Shown piece after piece: positions 37,546 to 50,673 of a stretch of DNA of 64,000 nucleotides (positions within the stretch are counted from its first letter, which is position 1; every line of letters begins with the position of its first letter). The translations under genes were made by a program, and so were the position numbers. The notes beneath the pieces are model-generated. The model was not told the origin of the DNA, searched no databases, and worked only from the letters and a program-made list of their open reading frames with translations. This DNA is from Hermodice carunculata (lineage: Eukaryota; Annelida; Polychaeta; Eunicida; Amphinomidae), in assembly GCA_964020975.1 (NCBI GenBank), contig CAXHWN010002374.1, forward strand, positions 1 through 64,000. The letters run 5' to 3'.

Positions 37546-40500
37546 AAAATGTCTCTACAATATTCTTTGCTGATTTGTTTGTGAAGGGACCATTTAAAAT
37601 ATGGCTTTCAAGACATATATGTGGTCAGTTTTCTCTTAAGACTGCTTATTTCTCTTGCAAAGGTCGTTTCAAGGTCATCTGAAGGTCATCTTACCATGTG
37701 GGTAAGATGATGAAGTGTGAAGACTAAAATAAAGCCCATAGTACTCAATTACTACTGAGTTGAGTTATCTTGTCTCTCGATATGGCAGAGTAAAGGTTGT
37801 TTGTATTTTCATCAGAAAATTCATGGAGTTCAGAAATATACTCAGCACACAAGGTAGAACATAATTTCAGCAGTGAAACAGTTAAGCCTGTGTCACAAAT
37901 TGACATAGCCCTATATAGGAGCCAATAGATGAAGTTAAATATATTGGTGTAAATGTACCTAGGCCTACTTCAGCACTTGTTATGAATGATTCCACATGTC
38001 TGCATAGATAAAATGCTTGTTCTTGACTATTTCATGCTTGTTATCTAGGTCAACATAAACCTCATTATTTACTTGTATCACGTGACTACAAAATGTAGTA
38101 GGGCTATTAACATCTAAACAGGCTACATTTGCTTAAGCTAATCATATAAGTAATAGGCCTAAAATTTGGTAGTTTACCTGAGCTCAATCTTAGGCCTTGT
38201 CACAATTATATGCTACAGCTTGTACAGCATATCCATGTAATAAATTACTGAAATTGACCACAGTCATCGTGTCAATCACCTTGCAGCAGATCGTTGGTCT
38301 TCAGGCCGCTGATATGAAACTTATGTAGGTAGGCCTACTTTTATTGACCCCTATTGTGTGCATTTTTGGGACTCTTTGCAACAAGAGTATTAGATGGTTA
38401 CCCATGTTAGAACTAGAGTAAAGACTAGTTGTGAAGCTTCATTGTTAAATGATCGAATAATGTCGAGTGCAATGGGCCGTGACGCACCGTAGAAAAATAT
38501 ATATAGAACAGACTTTGGTCTTTCCCACCGAACCAACTATTCCAGACATTTGTAAACTACATAACTTTACACCGTTGAAGAATTGGCAATGGCCATGCCC
38601 TCCTTCGTTGGGCATGGGCTAATCTTGTCATTCCTTTGTGGGTCCTGACGACCAACAATTTTGCTCTGCATGTTAGGCCTGCATATTCAGGGCACATGTG
38701 TTCGCTTCTGGTTTCCTTTCCCAAACTCTTTATAAAGGGATACAATATGAAATGAAAATGTGATTTTGTTACTTAGATGGATGGGTATCTATAGGCATAA
38801 AACACGACAGCACATAAGAAGTTTGGGCAGACAGGGACAGTGGGTCTGGGGTGGAAGCCAAACAAACAGGCCTAGAAATTGCATTATCCATTACAGTATT
38901 AGGTTGTAGCCTAATGAATAGGCCTAGTCATGAGCAGACGCGACGTCATTCCCAACAGTAATGGTGCCCATGATGGAGAGCGTGATCTGTGTTAAGTATT
39001 GGATGGTTACCCATGTTAGAATTAGAGTATATCAAAGCTATTTTATCAGTTTTAATTACAACACATAATACTTGTGGGTAAAATTTTATTTGTTTTGCTC
39101 TCAAACTTTCCTTTGCAAGGAGCTAAGTTTGATATTTTTCCTTCTAGAGCCAAGATTAAGAGACAGGAAAAATGTTAGAACTTCTAACCTCTCGCAAAAG
39201 TAACATTAACGCAAATGAAACTGAGTATATTATGCCAATTGCAAGAGAAAACAAACATTCTATTAGTACTTTTAACTACTTTCACTTTATATCAAAATCA
39301 GTTTTTCAACTCCCACTTCTGTTATATGGTGTACTGATGTCACAGTCGCCAGTAAAATACTGTAATAAAAGCAAGTGGTGGGAAAACTCACTTTCCTACT
39401 GTTATTAAGAATGTGTGTATAAAACCATTTTGGGGGTATATAAAATTGTCGACATTTATTCAACTTTTACACTCAGTGGAGAGTAGACCTAAAAAGACCA
39501 AGTGGTGGTAAAAATATATTGAGCTGAATTCCACAAGTTATTCAGAATACTTGTTTACTTGTTGTACTCATTATAAAGTGTTGTTTTACTGGTTTTTGAA
39601 AAAAGTCAGATATCTGCCAACATATCACAGTGAATATCTTAGAAAACAAAAGTAGTGGTAGCAATCATTCATCTCAAGTTATTAAAACACATATTTAAGG
39701 CCATGCATGTTCAGGTAAGAAAATACCTTGCACTCATTATATTAAAATAGCTTGCACCCATTATATTAAAGTACTTTAGTTTTATCTTTTATTGAAGTCA
39801 AAAAGTCAAGTCTGGTTTGTCTTTCAAAACAGGCTTCTCAATAAACAATATTTCACATTTCGATTTGGACATCACCATGACATATGGCTACTTGATTGTA
39901 TTGCGTCTGCTGTAAGTGCTCATGCCCAATAGCAGGAAAAAATGTAGTGTCTGCTGTGAATATTACACCCCATACGCAATATCCTGGAAGTATTCAATTG
40001 AGCCACAGGTGGGGTTTTTATGGTTTTTTTTCCTCTCTGTTTTTGTCTTTGGTGGTGCGACCATTGTCGCGTCCCATAGGATTACGTGTGCTCGACTGTT
40101 CAATTAAATCAGCAAATCCGTTGCCGTCAGTGCGCATGCCCACATATAAAACGTTCTCAATGTAGTTTGTGTTGGCATTTCGCTTGCCTTTTGTTTTTGC
40201 CTTTCCACTGGCTGACTTGTTACATATTACCACAGTATAGATTAAATTATACCAGGTTAAACTACAATGTTTGAATGAGAATTACTTGCAGATTTGTACT
40301 GAATATGTACTTGCATTTGTCCACTTCGCCCAAATGTTCACAAAACCTAGTCACATGCATATGGTGAACTGCTGGGTTTGCAAATGAGCTGCTGTCACAG
40401 AACCTTTTCCTCCAGACACAGCTGTTTCATGGAATTTAGGGCTTTTGCTCAGTTCAGCCACGAGGTCGACACAGGGCAGAAGGGTGTATGTTGTTCGAGT

Positions 40501-42439
40501 TGAATATGGTAAAAAGGGTTAAAAAGTCAGTTTTTGAAAGCACCTTTATACAAAAACGTGTGCTCATAATAATACATCATTTTACCATATGGAATACTTA
40601 TAATAAGCTATCAGATTTAGGCATTATCTCAATATTGACAAAAAAACGGGTATACATCTTTTTACCATATCACGGTATAGTTACTAGAGACAATCCCCCA
40701 GTCATTGTCAAGTGGACGCTCGAGTTCTTGGTTGCAAAATCCGTACGTAATGTGTACCAGTGTCATATTTATACGCATTAGAAAATACATCCACGAATTG
40801 GACTTAAAGATATGCTTGGCAGTATTACTGAATTCTTGAATATTGTGTGATTCAGGAAGACAGAATCAGGACACTGAAACCATTTCTCCTCATGAGTTCA
40901 CATTATGCAAAGAACAGTGCACAACGATGCCCCACAGTTGCAATATGGGAATCAAAACTGTTTCACAATGGTGCAGAAATTAAGAGTGAGACTCTATATA
41001 TGTACCCGCATCCATACCCGCACATATGGAGTCCTACCTATAGTGCCAAGATCAACTGCACCTTGGCCATGTATCTTCCTGAAATTTTGCATATTTTTGC
41101 GAGGTGCCCAGTACAAGCTGGACTTTGAATTCAGGGTATCCGTCATAGAGGTTCAGAAATCACTTGCTGTACACCAGTGGCCCGATGCCTTGGGCTAGAT
41201 GTTAATGTTTTTGTAGGCTGGCCTCAGGGCATCTGTGTGTGTGTGTGGGGGGGGGGGGGGTCTTTAAAAATTGAGGTTTTAAGGGCAACCTCTAACGCAA
41301 TTCTAATATGGGTTAATGCAAACCCATTAATGCTCAATGTAGGGTTTGCCTGAAACAGCGTTTGGTTGTGAGCTGCTGTCACACGTGCCAGACTCAATTC
41401 CCATCTCCTCAATGCCAACAGTGTGTGTGTCCAAAGCAACAAGGCATACACGGACAGTGTAAAATAGCCCCAATCTCATAATGACACTTCTGTGATCTTG
41501 GGGCATCTGAACTCAATATGCTTTCTTGTGACAATCGTGTATTCCTGACCAATCCTTGTGCTTGCCTTCTCTCACACCTACATGAGTGCCAGGACTTTTC
41601 CAACTGGAGCACACTCTTTGATTGGTTGATTCATTACTCACATGTAATCTACCCCAGAACACTGTTCTTCACAATAGCTTGCTTTTTCCACCAATACAAG
41701 GAATAAATGACCAGAATATTAGTGTGTATTTTTTTCCATTTGGTATTGGAAATTTATTTAACAGCATCTCATCGTTTCACATGGCAAACACTGCCAAATT
41801 GTGATTCGTATCGATTCCTTCTTGTCCTCTTCACTGATGTCATACCTGAGAGCTTAGTACCTGTCACCATGCCAACAGATGTAAATCAATGCAGAGGCTT
41901 TACCTTGCACAGACCATGAGCGCCATTGGGTACTACATTACTGTTTCTGCATATCAGATTTGACTGATGTTCACATTTCTTCTTTAGAATATATTTTCCT
42001 ATTATCTGTAGAATGCATGACGCCGCAGGAGGAGACATCTATGCAAAAAAGTTTGGGACAACGGGAATAAAATTAATAATCGATAGTATCTAAAAGTTAT
42101 AAGCGATGGTATATTAAAATAGCATTTTCATTGGTTAGTCATTTCTAAATATCATGATCTGGACATACAGACAACACGTTAATTCTTTTGTGGAAGCAGT
42201 AGGCATGCGAAAATGTTGCAGGCTTTTCAGTGAATATGTGGTGATTTTGTCCTTGCTTCCAAAGTTTGTAATGGCAAATTAGACTACTTGCTCATTTTTG
42301 TGACAGCAGTGATGACGTGTATTGCCCCGTCTCGAAATAAACCGCATTGACTTAAAGTTAATCCTATTGCCATCAAGTAATGGAATCATGAATTGAATTT
42401 TTGATATCAGAAATACTAAATTCTTTGATTTGTGGACAT
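37546..42439. other. Long stretch without an assignable gene
   Basis: Unique-looking AT-rich sequence with only short frames. Noted items: a roughly 30-bp direct repeat (GATGGTTACCCATGTTAGAA) at 38394 and 39001; a short duplication with CATTATATTAAA near 39735-39770; and a frame at 40986-41130 whose MYPHPYPHIWSPT and INCTLAM text weakly recalls a decayed CUB domain. If real, that last piece could belong to the dead receptor copy downstream. Confidence 0.35.
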
Positions 42440-43800
42440 CCAAAGTAGCTGGCATGCTCAGATGCTACCCTAAAGCCTCAACCTGTTAAAAAGACACGAA
42501 TAGAAAGAGAAAATTGCTGTATTGTGAAAATGGTGGCCATCCACAAAACTGTGATCTCTACACATGAAGTCATATGACCAAGTGTACTAATACATATTGC
42601 ACTCCCATACCCTTTAGCACCATCAGGATTTGGGACTATCTTAATGCGATCTTTTAAGATATGTGCGAGGATATATGTGTAAGTTTTAAAGTAATTGGAG
42701 ACAAGAAAGTTCCTGTTTGAATCCCTCAAAGCCTAACTATTGGATGGGTGAACTGAGCCACTTCTTAAGACGATGACATGGATCCAGATGAAAGGTGTCA
42801 ATATTTAGGCTCAATGATGTCTTGTGTGTGTGAAAATGTACAAATATTTGCAATCCTCCCATTGTTGACAACGCTTTGGTTCTATTTGGAGCACAAGATT
42901 GAGAAATGGCCAAAAAACTTTTTTTAAAAAAAGCAATGCACATCTCCATAACGTAAAAATATATCAACTGTATCAGGATATTTCATTTTCCCAAACACCT
43001 GCATTGCAATATTTTGGTATAGCATACAAGCTGATAATATTATTTCCTTCTGGAACACTTTCAAGTTTAACACATCTACGACATGCACATTTGGAGGGTA
43101 ATATAGTATGATAGCTGCGTTTGACATTTTAAAATAATTGGTTACATCACAGGGGTAACTTAAACAAAGTGGCCCTTGATTGTCATCATGATGGCACGTT
43201 TGCCAGCATGAAATATTCATTTCTCCTTCATTTATCAAGGAATGTGATTGATTGAATCTTAAAATTTCCGCGTCTTCATCGAACAACAGTGACTTAAAAC
43301 GTTAAATCTAGCTAACAAAAAGCTTACTGATGCGGACAATCGATATTTTATCATGCAGCAGTGTGGACAATGATGCCTAATGATAAAAATGAATTGTGCA
43401 GCTTACTGGCTGCGAAGAGCAATTTGTTGATCGACTGCTGGCCAAAAATGTGTGAGGTGCCCAGGTTGATAAAGTCACCTGCAGCAAGGACATTCAATGT
43501 TGTGTTAACAATTATTTGTACTGCTGCTTATGTCTTTGTCATTAGGGTGATCATCAGTGACTGCCTGCAACAACATCAGCAACTTCCTTTGAGTCATTCT
43601 AGCTATATTTGATATTTTGATGGTTCAGCACATGGTCCTCTCACATCGTCTTGATAATTATTTTGAAAAATGTCTTTTTTTAAACATAATCAATGGCAGA
43701 AGGGAACAATATGCTTTTTTGACTGATATGAACAGCAATACTCTGTGCGCTTTATCGCTTTTCATGTGCTGCGTGATAGAGTCCACGCCAATGAAAGCAA
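42440..43800 (+). pseudogene. Dead paralogue of the LDLa-LRR-7TM receptor
   Basis: Pieces align in order with the intact receptor on the opposite strand at 47207-50470. NRKRKLLYCENGGHPQNCDLY (receptor DRKRKLQYCENGVHLQTCDLY, residues 462-482) is followed by DPDERCQYLGSMMSCVCENVQIF (562-583), IEKWPKN (600-606), ARTFNVVLTIICTA (798-811) and DCLQQ for KCLQD (823-827). Near 43630 FSTWSSHIVLIIILK is replaced in other frames by HRLDNYFEK (851-859). At least ten stops or frameshifts occur. The region between the LRRs and TM1 is poorly kept. It is inverted relative to the intact gene, 3.4 kb away, so it arose by an inverted duplication or retained an older orientation. Confidence 0.8.
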
Positions 43801-46734
43801 GCTAGCTTTCAGGAGTCTACTGCTTCAAGATATCTTGAAGGCTTGATGGGCCATGAAAGCTGGCAGGCCTCATGTCATGTCCCGACCCATGATACAGACT
43901 TTCCTCTTCTATCTTGAGCACGAAATACTTGTAACGCGTGACAAGGACCTCGCTCCCCAAGAATGGGCACTTGAGAGTTTCAGTAACCTGGTTCCCACTG
44001 CCGTTTTTACCCGATTAAAATGCTGTTGCACTCCGAGCAAGCGCTTTGTTATATGGTGTTTTCTCTTTATTGATAAATTATTCAAATTGTTTCTGTTCAA
44101 GAGTATTCTGCACCATCAAGTTTTGCCATGTGTGGTTTTAGCTCACTATTTCATAAATATAGCATTTAGTAAGTTTTGTGTCAAGCCAATCTAGCGTTTT
44201 GCAGTGGGAAAATGACAATGAATATTCATATGATCATGGAGAGGCAATAGTGCTTCATACCGGAGTAATTCTGTGAAAAAAGTTCAGCTAACTGCTATAG
44301 GTTTTCAAATATAACACTTTTCCTATGCACTTTTACAATGGATTCCTAATGCAATTCTAGATGCTTTGATATAACCCCACCAATCACTAAAACTATTTTT
44401 GTTTCAAAGATTTGATTTCATTCCAATTTTTCAGTTGGGTTACATTTTTACTATCTGTTCGTACGAAAATAATATAGCTTGCCAGAACAAAATTGGTCGG
44501 TGAAGCTACATTGACCTTGATACCCTCCCCCAATAATGATGGCTTCCAGGTGGTACATACTGCCTCACTGCTGCTAAAATAAACTAGAATTATGGATGAT
44601 ACACATTTGTTAGTACACATATATGTCAGCTTTATTGCCCCCATCAAGTAGGTACGAGGCCATCATGATCACTCAGTAATCTGACCTAGTTTTCTGCTTC
44701 AAATCATGCATCTTTATTCAAACTCCTTTAAAAATGGAGAATGTAGCCCGAATATCAATTGAAAAGTTACTCTTTTTACCCCCCAAATATGCAAATCCCT
44801 GTTGTTTTGTTTAAACAAAAAACAATCCAGCAATGTGCCATATTGTAAACCATTGAGGCAATTTAATTGTCCAGTTTTTACATAAACAAATAAAGATAGC
44901 CATTTCATATGTTTTGATTTGACAAATATGAGTGATAAGGTAACATTGAAAGCAAAAAACAATTTGGCATAAAGGTGTGAATACGTAATTGTGGCCAATC
45001 AGGTGCAGGTAACTGCACTAAACAGATCTTACTTGTCTTACACACACGTTTAGGTGCCATTTACCTGTAATAAGCCCACTTTTTCCAGCTATACTGTTAC
45101 GTGCATTTTCAGCCTGTTTTGACAGATATTTTTCCATTATAAATTTTATAAACAGGGGGCAAATAACATATTCATACATTGTGACGTAATGCTGGCAAGC
45201 CATGCTCGGCTATGACAGGTAAACACTGGAATAACTTTTGATTCTATTTATAGACTTGCCTTTTTCTTGCATGTTCTCAATGAAAGGTGTTTGAACAACA
45301 CCAACTACATACTTTATCTAAAAGAGTGACGCAAAAAATGTACGCCTTTATGCTAATATGGATCTCTGTACTCGGAATATCAATGCAGCATCTCTAACAT
45401 TGTTGAAAACTCTTTTCCACTTCTAATTTTTATGAAAGCACTATTTCCACGTTGTAAATATGACATCTTATCATTATGAATAATGTATTGCTTGATGGCT
45501 TTTTTTTTTGCTGTTATAGCTGGTGATGTTTATGTTGATGTACTTGCCATGATTTGGACAATTTATAATTGGACTGCATTTCAACTATGATACTAACACG
45601 TAATGGTTTCAATACTATATGGCAATGCGAACTATAAGCCAGGTTCAAAATAAATAGCGGCATGAATTGTAAAGAAGTACCAATCCAAATGCATTTGATG
45701 ATTGATTTTATATCTGCAAAGGGATATAACACACCCGTTCTTGTGAAGAAAACCACACTCATTTTGTAGAATAACAACAGTGAGATTAAAAAAAGCAAGC
45801 TATTCATTCAACGCCAGATGCAAATGTCTTTTTTGAACTAACATAGTTTTAAGACATGCGCACTTTTCGACTCTACCACCGACAATGCACAAATGATTTT
45901 GGGATTTACATACCTAGATTTCAAAACGTAATAGGGGGGGGGGGGGGGTCTTGTTGGCTGTATGTTTAGCATGCTGTCAAGTCTGATGGCATGCTTTAAT
46001 AATATTGGACTGCACAGCTGTCGATTCGGTTCATGTGCGCTTTTGATGGTTCAGTGTCCAAACAGGTCTATATTTGTGAATTTACATGGATCAGTCAGTC
46101 TCAGTATTTGCTCCTTCCAGTGGGCCCTGTGAGGATTCAAAATGCTGTCTTGGATAACATTTGGAAGCAACCCAACTATTCCACAACTTATACCTTGTGC
46201 TGTGACTTTCAGGCCTTGTGAATTAAGCATGCCTCATTATCTTGTTATGTAAAAAAGTGATTCTTCCTTACGTGGCATTTTTCAAATTTTAGGCCCCACG
46301 GTGCTGATAGCAATAGACCTTCCCAAGATCCATTGCTCTTGACCAGAAAAACGCTATAATAAGGTTACAATGATGATAATTTTGGTACAGTTATGATAGT
46401 GGCTGTTGCAATAGTGACACCACAATGTATGACATGTGGCCCTGTGGCAATAAAGTTTGAATTAGCAGCCAAAAATTGAACCTCTGTGCAAGATGCTCTA
46501 CAACCCTTGCATGACCCTTGCAATAAATTATCCAAGACTTCCATTAATTGAAAATTTATATGCGTCTCTTTTTTGGTCGTCGTGTAGCAGAATAAAATAT
46601 TGTCATCTTTAGTATGAGCTGAAATATGCTTTTTATGCTAAATCATGCCAACTGTTAATTCTATTCCTAACCTTTGAAAAATCAGGCAAACTTTGATTTC
46701 AATGCTAACATGATTGTTTCAACCACCAGGACAA
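43801..46734. other. No gene recognised
   Basis: The frame at 43853-44194 is moderately long but has no recognised domain. A (G)n run lies near 45933. Possible C-terminal remnants of the dead receptor were looked for and not convincingly found. Confidence 0.4.
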
Positions 46735-47103
46735 AGAGTTCAGAAGTGTAGGTATGTCATATATTCCATTGATGTAGGGAGGTATCATTGCACTGACCGC
46801 AGTGTAATCTTGTCCAATATAATTTCACAAGGCAGCAATGTTCACTGAACAATAACCTCAGACCAGTATGTAAGTCATATATTTCGCGAAAGGAGGATTG
46901 ATCACCTCTACTGGCTCATTGCCGGCCCATAGAGCAATATTGTACAGTGTAATATTACAGGCCAGCAATGCTCACTGAACAATTATAGATCTGTGTGTGT
47001 ATGTCACTTATTTCCCAAACGAGGGAAGGGGTCACCTCTGCTGGCCCATAGTGACATGTGCTATATAATGTAACCGACAACAATGTTAACAGAACAATTA
47101 CGC
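46735..47103. repeat. Three-copy tandem repeat of about 125 bp, 3' of the receptor gene
   Basis: Units begin near 46735, 46861 and 46988. Each has TATGT(A/C)A(T/G)TCAT-like text, a GGTCACCTC-like middle, TATAATNT and AGCAATGNTCACTGAACAATNA. Identity between units is about 70-80 percent. Confidence 0.75.
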
Positions 47104-47203
47104 AAGTGCAATTCATTCTAATGCCTCTTTGGGATTTCCATGCAAGACTTACTGTCGGACACATTAACATCTGAAACAGAGACAACAATTACGTTCAACT
47201 GTT

Positions 47204-47209
47204 CCTTTA
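47204..47209 (-). promoter_or_regulatory. AATAAA overlapping the receptor stop codon
   Basis: On the minus strand CAGAAATAAAGG holds both the TAA stop and a perfect AATAAA. If used, the 3' UTR would be only about 15-30 bases. A more distal signal is equally possible, so use is uncertain. Confidence 0.35.
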
Positions 47210-50200
47210 TTTCTGTGAGGCCACAACACTAGTTTTACTCGTGTAATAATAAGTAAGCTTTTTTAGTCTGCCCCTGAACTTCAGATTTGGAAATGTATGT
47301 ATAATTTGATTGGTTAAAGCGTTGTATGAGACTAAGAACAATATTAAATAAGTAATTGAAATTGCATGTGTGCAGTATGCATTGACGTGTAAAAAGGAAA
47401 TACCGTACGGAATTATGTACATCATAACTGACAGCATTATAAGCATAAATTTATAACAAACCGTCCAGGGAGTCTTCTTCTGGCCAGACTTTTGTCGGCT
47501 TTTTGTTACAGATATAAGACATGCTAGATGTCCAGCAAAAGAAACGATTGTTAAAATGCCGACATAACAGAGATACACTAAACTTCCGACATACACATTC
47601 TTAAAAATATCATTTCTTATATGTGGAATAGCCAGCTCGACGAGCACACGGTTTGAATTTCCTGGTTGTCTGTTCTCTTTTGCTAATAAGTCACATAATG
47701 CAATGGACAAAATGATACCAAATACTAAAATAACACTGACTATTCGATGATTCATTCTGGGGACTGTAAATACAAGAATCAAACCTATAATGCGGTCAAT
47801 GGTGATTAGGCACATTATGAAAAGGGATACAGTTCGTGAAGTATTGCTTATCATTTCAGCCAAAAAAGATATTGCTCCCGTTTGCCATTTAATTCTGTTA
47901 AAAAAATAATACTTTCCAAAATAGTTGTCCATACGATGCAACACTACCATGTATAGGACCATCAAAATGTCAAATATAGCTAGAGTGATTCTAAAAAACC
48001 TGTTTATGTCCTGCAGGCACTTTTTGTTGTTTAACAAAATTGCAAAGGCATTAGTGGCAGAGCAAACAATTATCAATATCACAATGAAAGTTCTAGCTAA
48101 TGTTGACATTATCAGCCTATGGCACATGACACATTCTACCTCGCCAGTCAATCTACAAATTGCTCTTCTTGGCAGCAAACAACACAATTCAGCTCTATCA
48201 GTCAGCACCGTTTCCAGCGTCCTTATAAGGTCAAGAGCTCCAATGTCCACCCTATTAAAGTTGTTGTTGGTTAGATTTAATGTTTGAAGTGTCTCTAGTC
48301 CTGTGAAAATTTTGGGATTTAAAGATTCAATGACATTTCTTGATAAGTCAAGGATAATCAAATTTTTCAGGCTTGTAAAGGTACCATCGTCCAGATGCAC
48401 AAGGTTTACATTGTTTAATAATAACGTTTGCAATGTAAACGCTGGTTTGAAACTATCAAATGACAGCCTAGTGATCATATTGCCCTCCAAATTTAAATAT
48501 TGTAGACATTTCAGACTTGAGAATGTTCTTGGAAGAAATGACGATATAAAATTGTATGCTTTATTTAAATATTGCAATATAGGGGTTTTGTCAAATGAAA
48601 TATCATTCAAGACAGAGATACGGTTGGCACTTATATCAAGGTTATGGAGATATGTATAGCGTTTTGCGTTGGTTTTCTGCCATTTCTTTATTTTGTTGCC
48701 GCATAGAACCAAAGACCTGATACTAAGTGGAAGGGATGGAAATATGGTTAGGTTTTTATATACACAAGATATCGCATAGCCCAAATACTGGCACCTTTCA
48801 TCTGGATGCATAATATCACATAGGACTTCATCATCATTAGAACTGGCACAGTTCACTTGTCCATTGCATACTTCAGAAGGATGCATACAGGACCTTTCTT
48901 GTCTGCAATGAAAATAAAATCTACATACAAGTGCCTCGCACATATCTTCATCGATACCATTAGGACAGTCCCAAACATTGTTACAAATATAGCGTATGGG
49001 AATGCAATATGTCTCAGGACACTTATACATACCACTACATAGGTATAGGTCACAGGTTTGCAGATGAACACCATTTTCACAATATTGCAACTTTCTCTTT
49101 CTATCCATATCATATAAACAAGTTGTTGCCCTCGGGTAGCATATCGAAAGGGGTTCATCTGAACATGGAAGCCAGTTTGGATTTTCACACATCAAAGGAT
49201 TTATCTTTCCAAACCTGAACTGGAAGCTGAGGTTGTAATTAAATGACATAGTGACAACTAGGTTACTTTCCTGGTGGGTGACAGGACAATGTACTTCATC
49301 ACTACTGTCAACAGAAAGGATGCAGTCTAATTCACCATTACAAACTTTGGATGCAGGGATGCAACCACCACAGGTACACTGAAAATACAAATATCCACAA
49401 ATACACTCACTTTTGTGACAGACTGTTAAACAGTAAGTCTTTGTGGGTGCAATGATATCGATCGATCTGCAGATATTGGTGCAATTGGTTTCATCTGAAC
49501 TAAAATATTTTTCCTCCTTGCAGTCTTTTAAGCCATCACACATATGGTGAGAGAGATTACAAATTCCATTGCCACACGCGTAATGGCCAGCTCTACATGT
49601 TTGGTGGAACATAACCTTACGAGCCATGCAAAAGTACCCATGTTGTAATGGTTTTCCAGCTGAAAAATTGTGTTTTGGGGTACTTAAATAAAAGTTAATT
49701 CGACTGCATGTACGATGAGACAGCTGGATTTGTTTATACGCAGAAAGTTCTTGCAGATCTAATAAAAATGTTTTCAGCTGAAGTTTTTGTAATAATACTG
49801 ATGTTTTATATACAAATGATACCCAAAGTGGAAGTTTCAGATCAAAGATATTCCATGAAAACATTAAATAAGAGATATATCCCAACAGTCTGTACCTCTT
49901 TGTATACAGACGGCAAAGGTGTTTTCTATTTAGTTGAGCCCTATGCTCATACATCGCTAATGATGCAAAAGGTATTTTTCCCTCAACCTGTTGTAAAGTT
50001 TGGTAAATGTGGTTGGGAAACACAGCTAGTGTACTTCCAGTGTTAATGCAGATAAGAGGAAAGCGTGATACTGATAATGAAATATTTGAATCAATGAAGG
50101 CCATTATGCAGGTGTTAGTGAAACTGATAAAATAGAGTGGGCAAAATGCTTCACTTTTATGGTAATATTTCCTCTTTATTTGACTGCGATGGTGTTTAGC

Positions 50201-50470
50201 ATTGTTTGATTGAATCTCACACAGAAATACGGCGAATTTAAACCGTTCTGCACAAGGGATTACCAGCCAACTTGATTGAATATATTCTGCATAAAGTATC
50301 ATAGCACCACAGTCTGCTTGAGATGTATCATTGTTAATTAAAATTTTTCCCCTCGATAAATATTTTCCAGACCAGTTAACAAAAATTTGGGGTCTTTTAT
50401 TTGGCAGTGACCGTACATGCCACTCTGAATAGCTCACTGGTTCTCCTGTTATCCATTGCATGTGCCCTTT
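47207..50470 (-). CDS. CTLD-LDLa-LRR seven-transmembrane receptor, GRL101/relaxin-receptor-like (main exon; 5' part not found)
   Basis: A single open frame of about 1087 codons; the exon probably starts at 50470 after a TTTATTACAG acceptor, phase 0. Residues below count from 50488. The C-terminal half of a C-type lectin domain spans 7-92 (QWITGEPVSYSEW, CGAMILY, WLVIPC, FLCE), with its first half expected on upstream exons. LDL receptor class A modules lie near 298-336, 364-401, 484-517 and 522-557, each with Cys pairs and an acidic SSDE-, DEDMC- or DDEVLC-type calcium end. Leucine-rich repeats run about 566-760 with Cys-rich caps at 566-575 and 769-789. Seven membrane helices fall near 799-820, 830-852, 870-903, 915-935, 963-992, 1012-1033 and 1041-1066. 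DRY is DRI (898-900) and NPxxY is NQIIHTF. Probably a surface receptor binding a sugar or protein ligand. The stop codon overlaps an AATAAA. Confidence 0.88.
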   Translation of the reverse strand, partial: KGHMQWITGEPVSYSEWHVRSLPNKRPQIFVNWSGKYLSRGKILINNDTSQADCGAMILYAEYIQSSWLVIPCAERFKFAVFLCEIQSNNAKHHRSQIKRKYYHKSEAFCPLYFISFTNTCIMAFIDSNISLSVSRFPLICINTGSTLAVFPNHIYQTLQQVEGKIPFASLAMYEHRAQLNRKHLCRLYTKRYRLLGYISYLMFSWNIFDLKLPLWVSFVYKTSVLLQKLQLKTFLLDLQELSAYKQIQLSHRTCSRINFYLSTPKHNFSAGKPLQHGYFCMARKVMFHQTCRAGHYACGNGICNLSHHMCDGLKDCKEEKYFSSDETNCTNICRSIDIIAPTKTYCLTVCHKSECICGYLYFQCTCGGCIPASKVCNGELDCILSVDSSDEVHCPVTHQESNLVVTMSFNYNLSFQFRFGKINPLMCENPNWLPCSDEPLSICYPRATTCLYDMDRKRKLQYCENGVHLQTCDLYLCSGMYKCPETYCIPIRYICNNVWDCPNGIDEDMCEALVCRFYFHCRQERSCMHPSEVCNGQVNCASSNDDEVLCDIMHPDERCQYLGYAISCVYKNLTIFPSLPLSIRSLVLCGNKIKKWQKTNAKRYTYLHNLDISANRISVLNDISFDKTPILQYLNKAYNFISSFLPRTFSSLKCLQYLNLEGNMITRLSFDSFKPAFTLQTLLLNNVNLVHLDDGTFTSLKNLIILDLSRNVIESLNPKIFTGLETLQTLNLTNNNFNRVDIGALDLIRTLETVLTDRAELCCLLPRRAICRLTGEVECVMCHRLIMSTLARTFIVILIIVCSATNAFAILLNNKKCLQDINRFFRITLAIFDILMVLYMVVLHRMDNYFGKYYFFNRIKWQTGAISFLAEMISNTSRTVSLFIMCLITIDRIIGLILVFTVPRMNHRIVSVILVFGIILSIALCDLLAKENRQPGNSNRVLVELAIPHIRNDIFKNVYVGSLVYLCYVGILTIVSFAGHLACLISVTKSRQKSGQKKTPWTVCYKFMLIMLSVMMYIIPYGISFLHVNAYCTHAISITYLILFLVSYNALTNQIIHTFPNLKFRGRLKKLTYYYTSKTSVVASQK

Positions 50471-50673
50471 CTGTAATAAACACCCCAAAGGAAGATGAAA
50501 TATAAATATGCATTTATGATTTTATGTTTTCAAAGATACATATGCAATGTATTTGACATTTGTCTATCAGCTGCATATTTTGAGTCAGAAGACACGACTA
50601 CTCCTGCGTGATGAACCACATAAAGATTGCAGCCGAGGGCCAGTTGTAAGCTGTTAGCCAGTATGAATCTTTC

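Noticed and set aside
47925-50046. Plus-strand frames opposite the receptor exon
   Set aside because: They are antisense shadows of the receptor, without motifs of their own.
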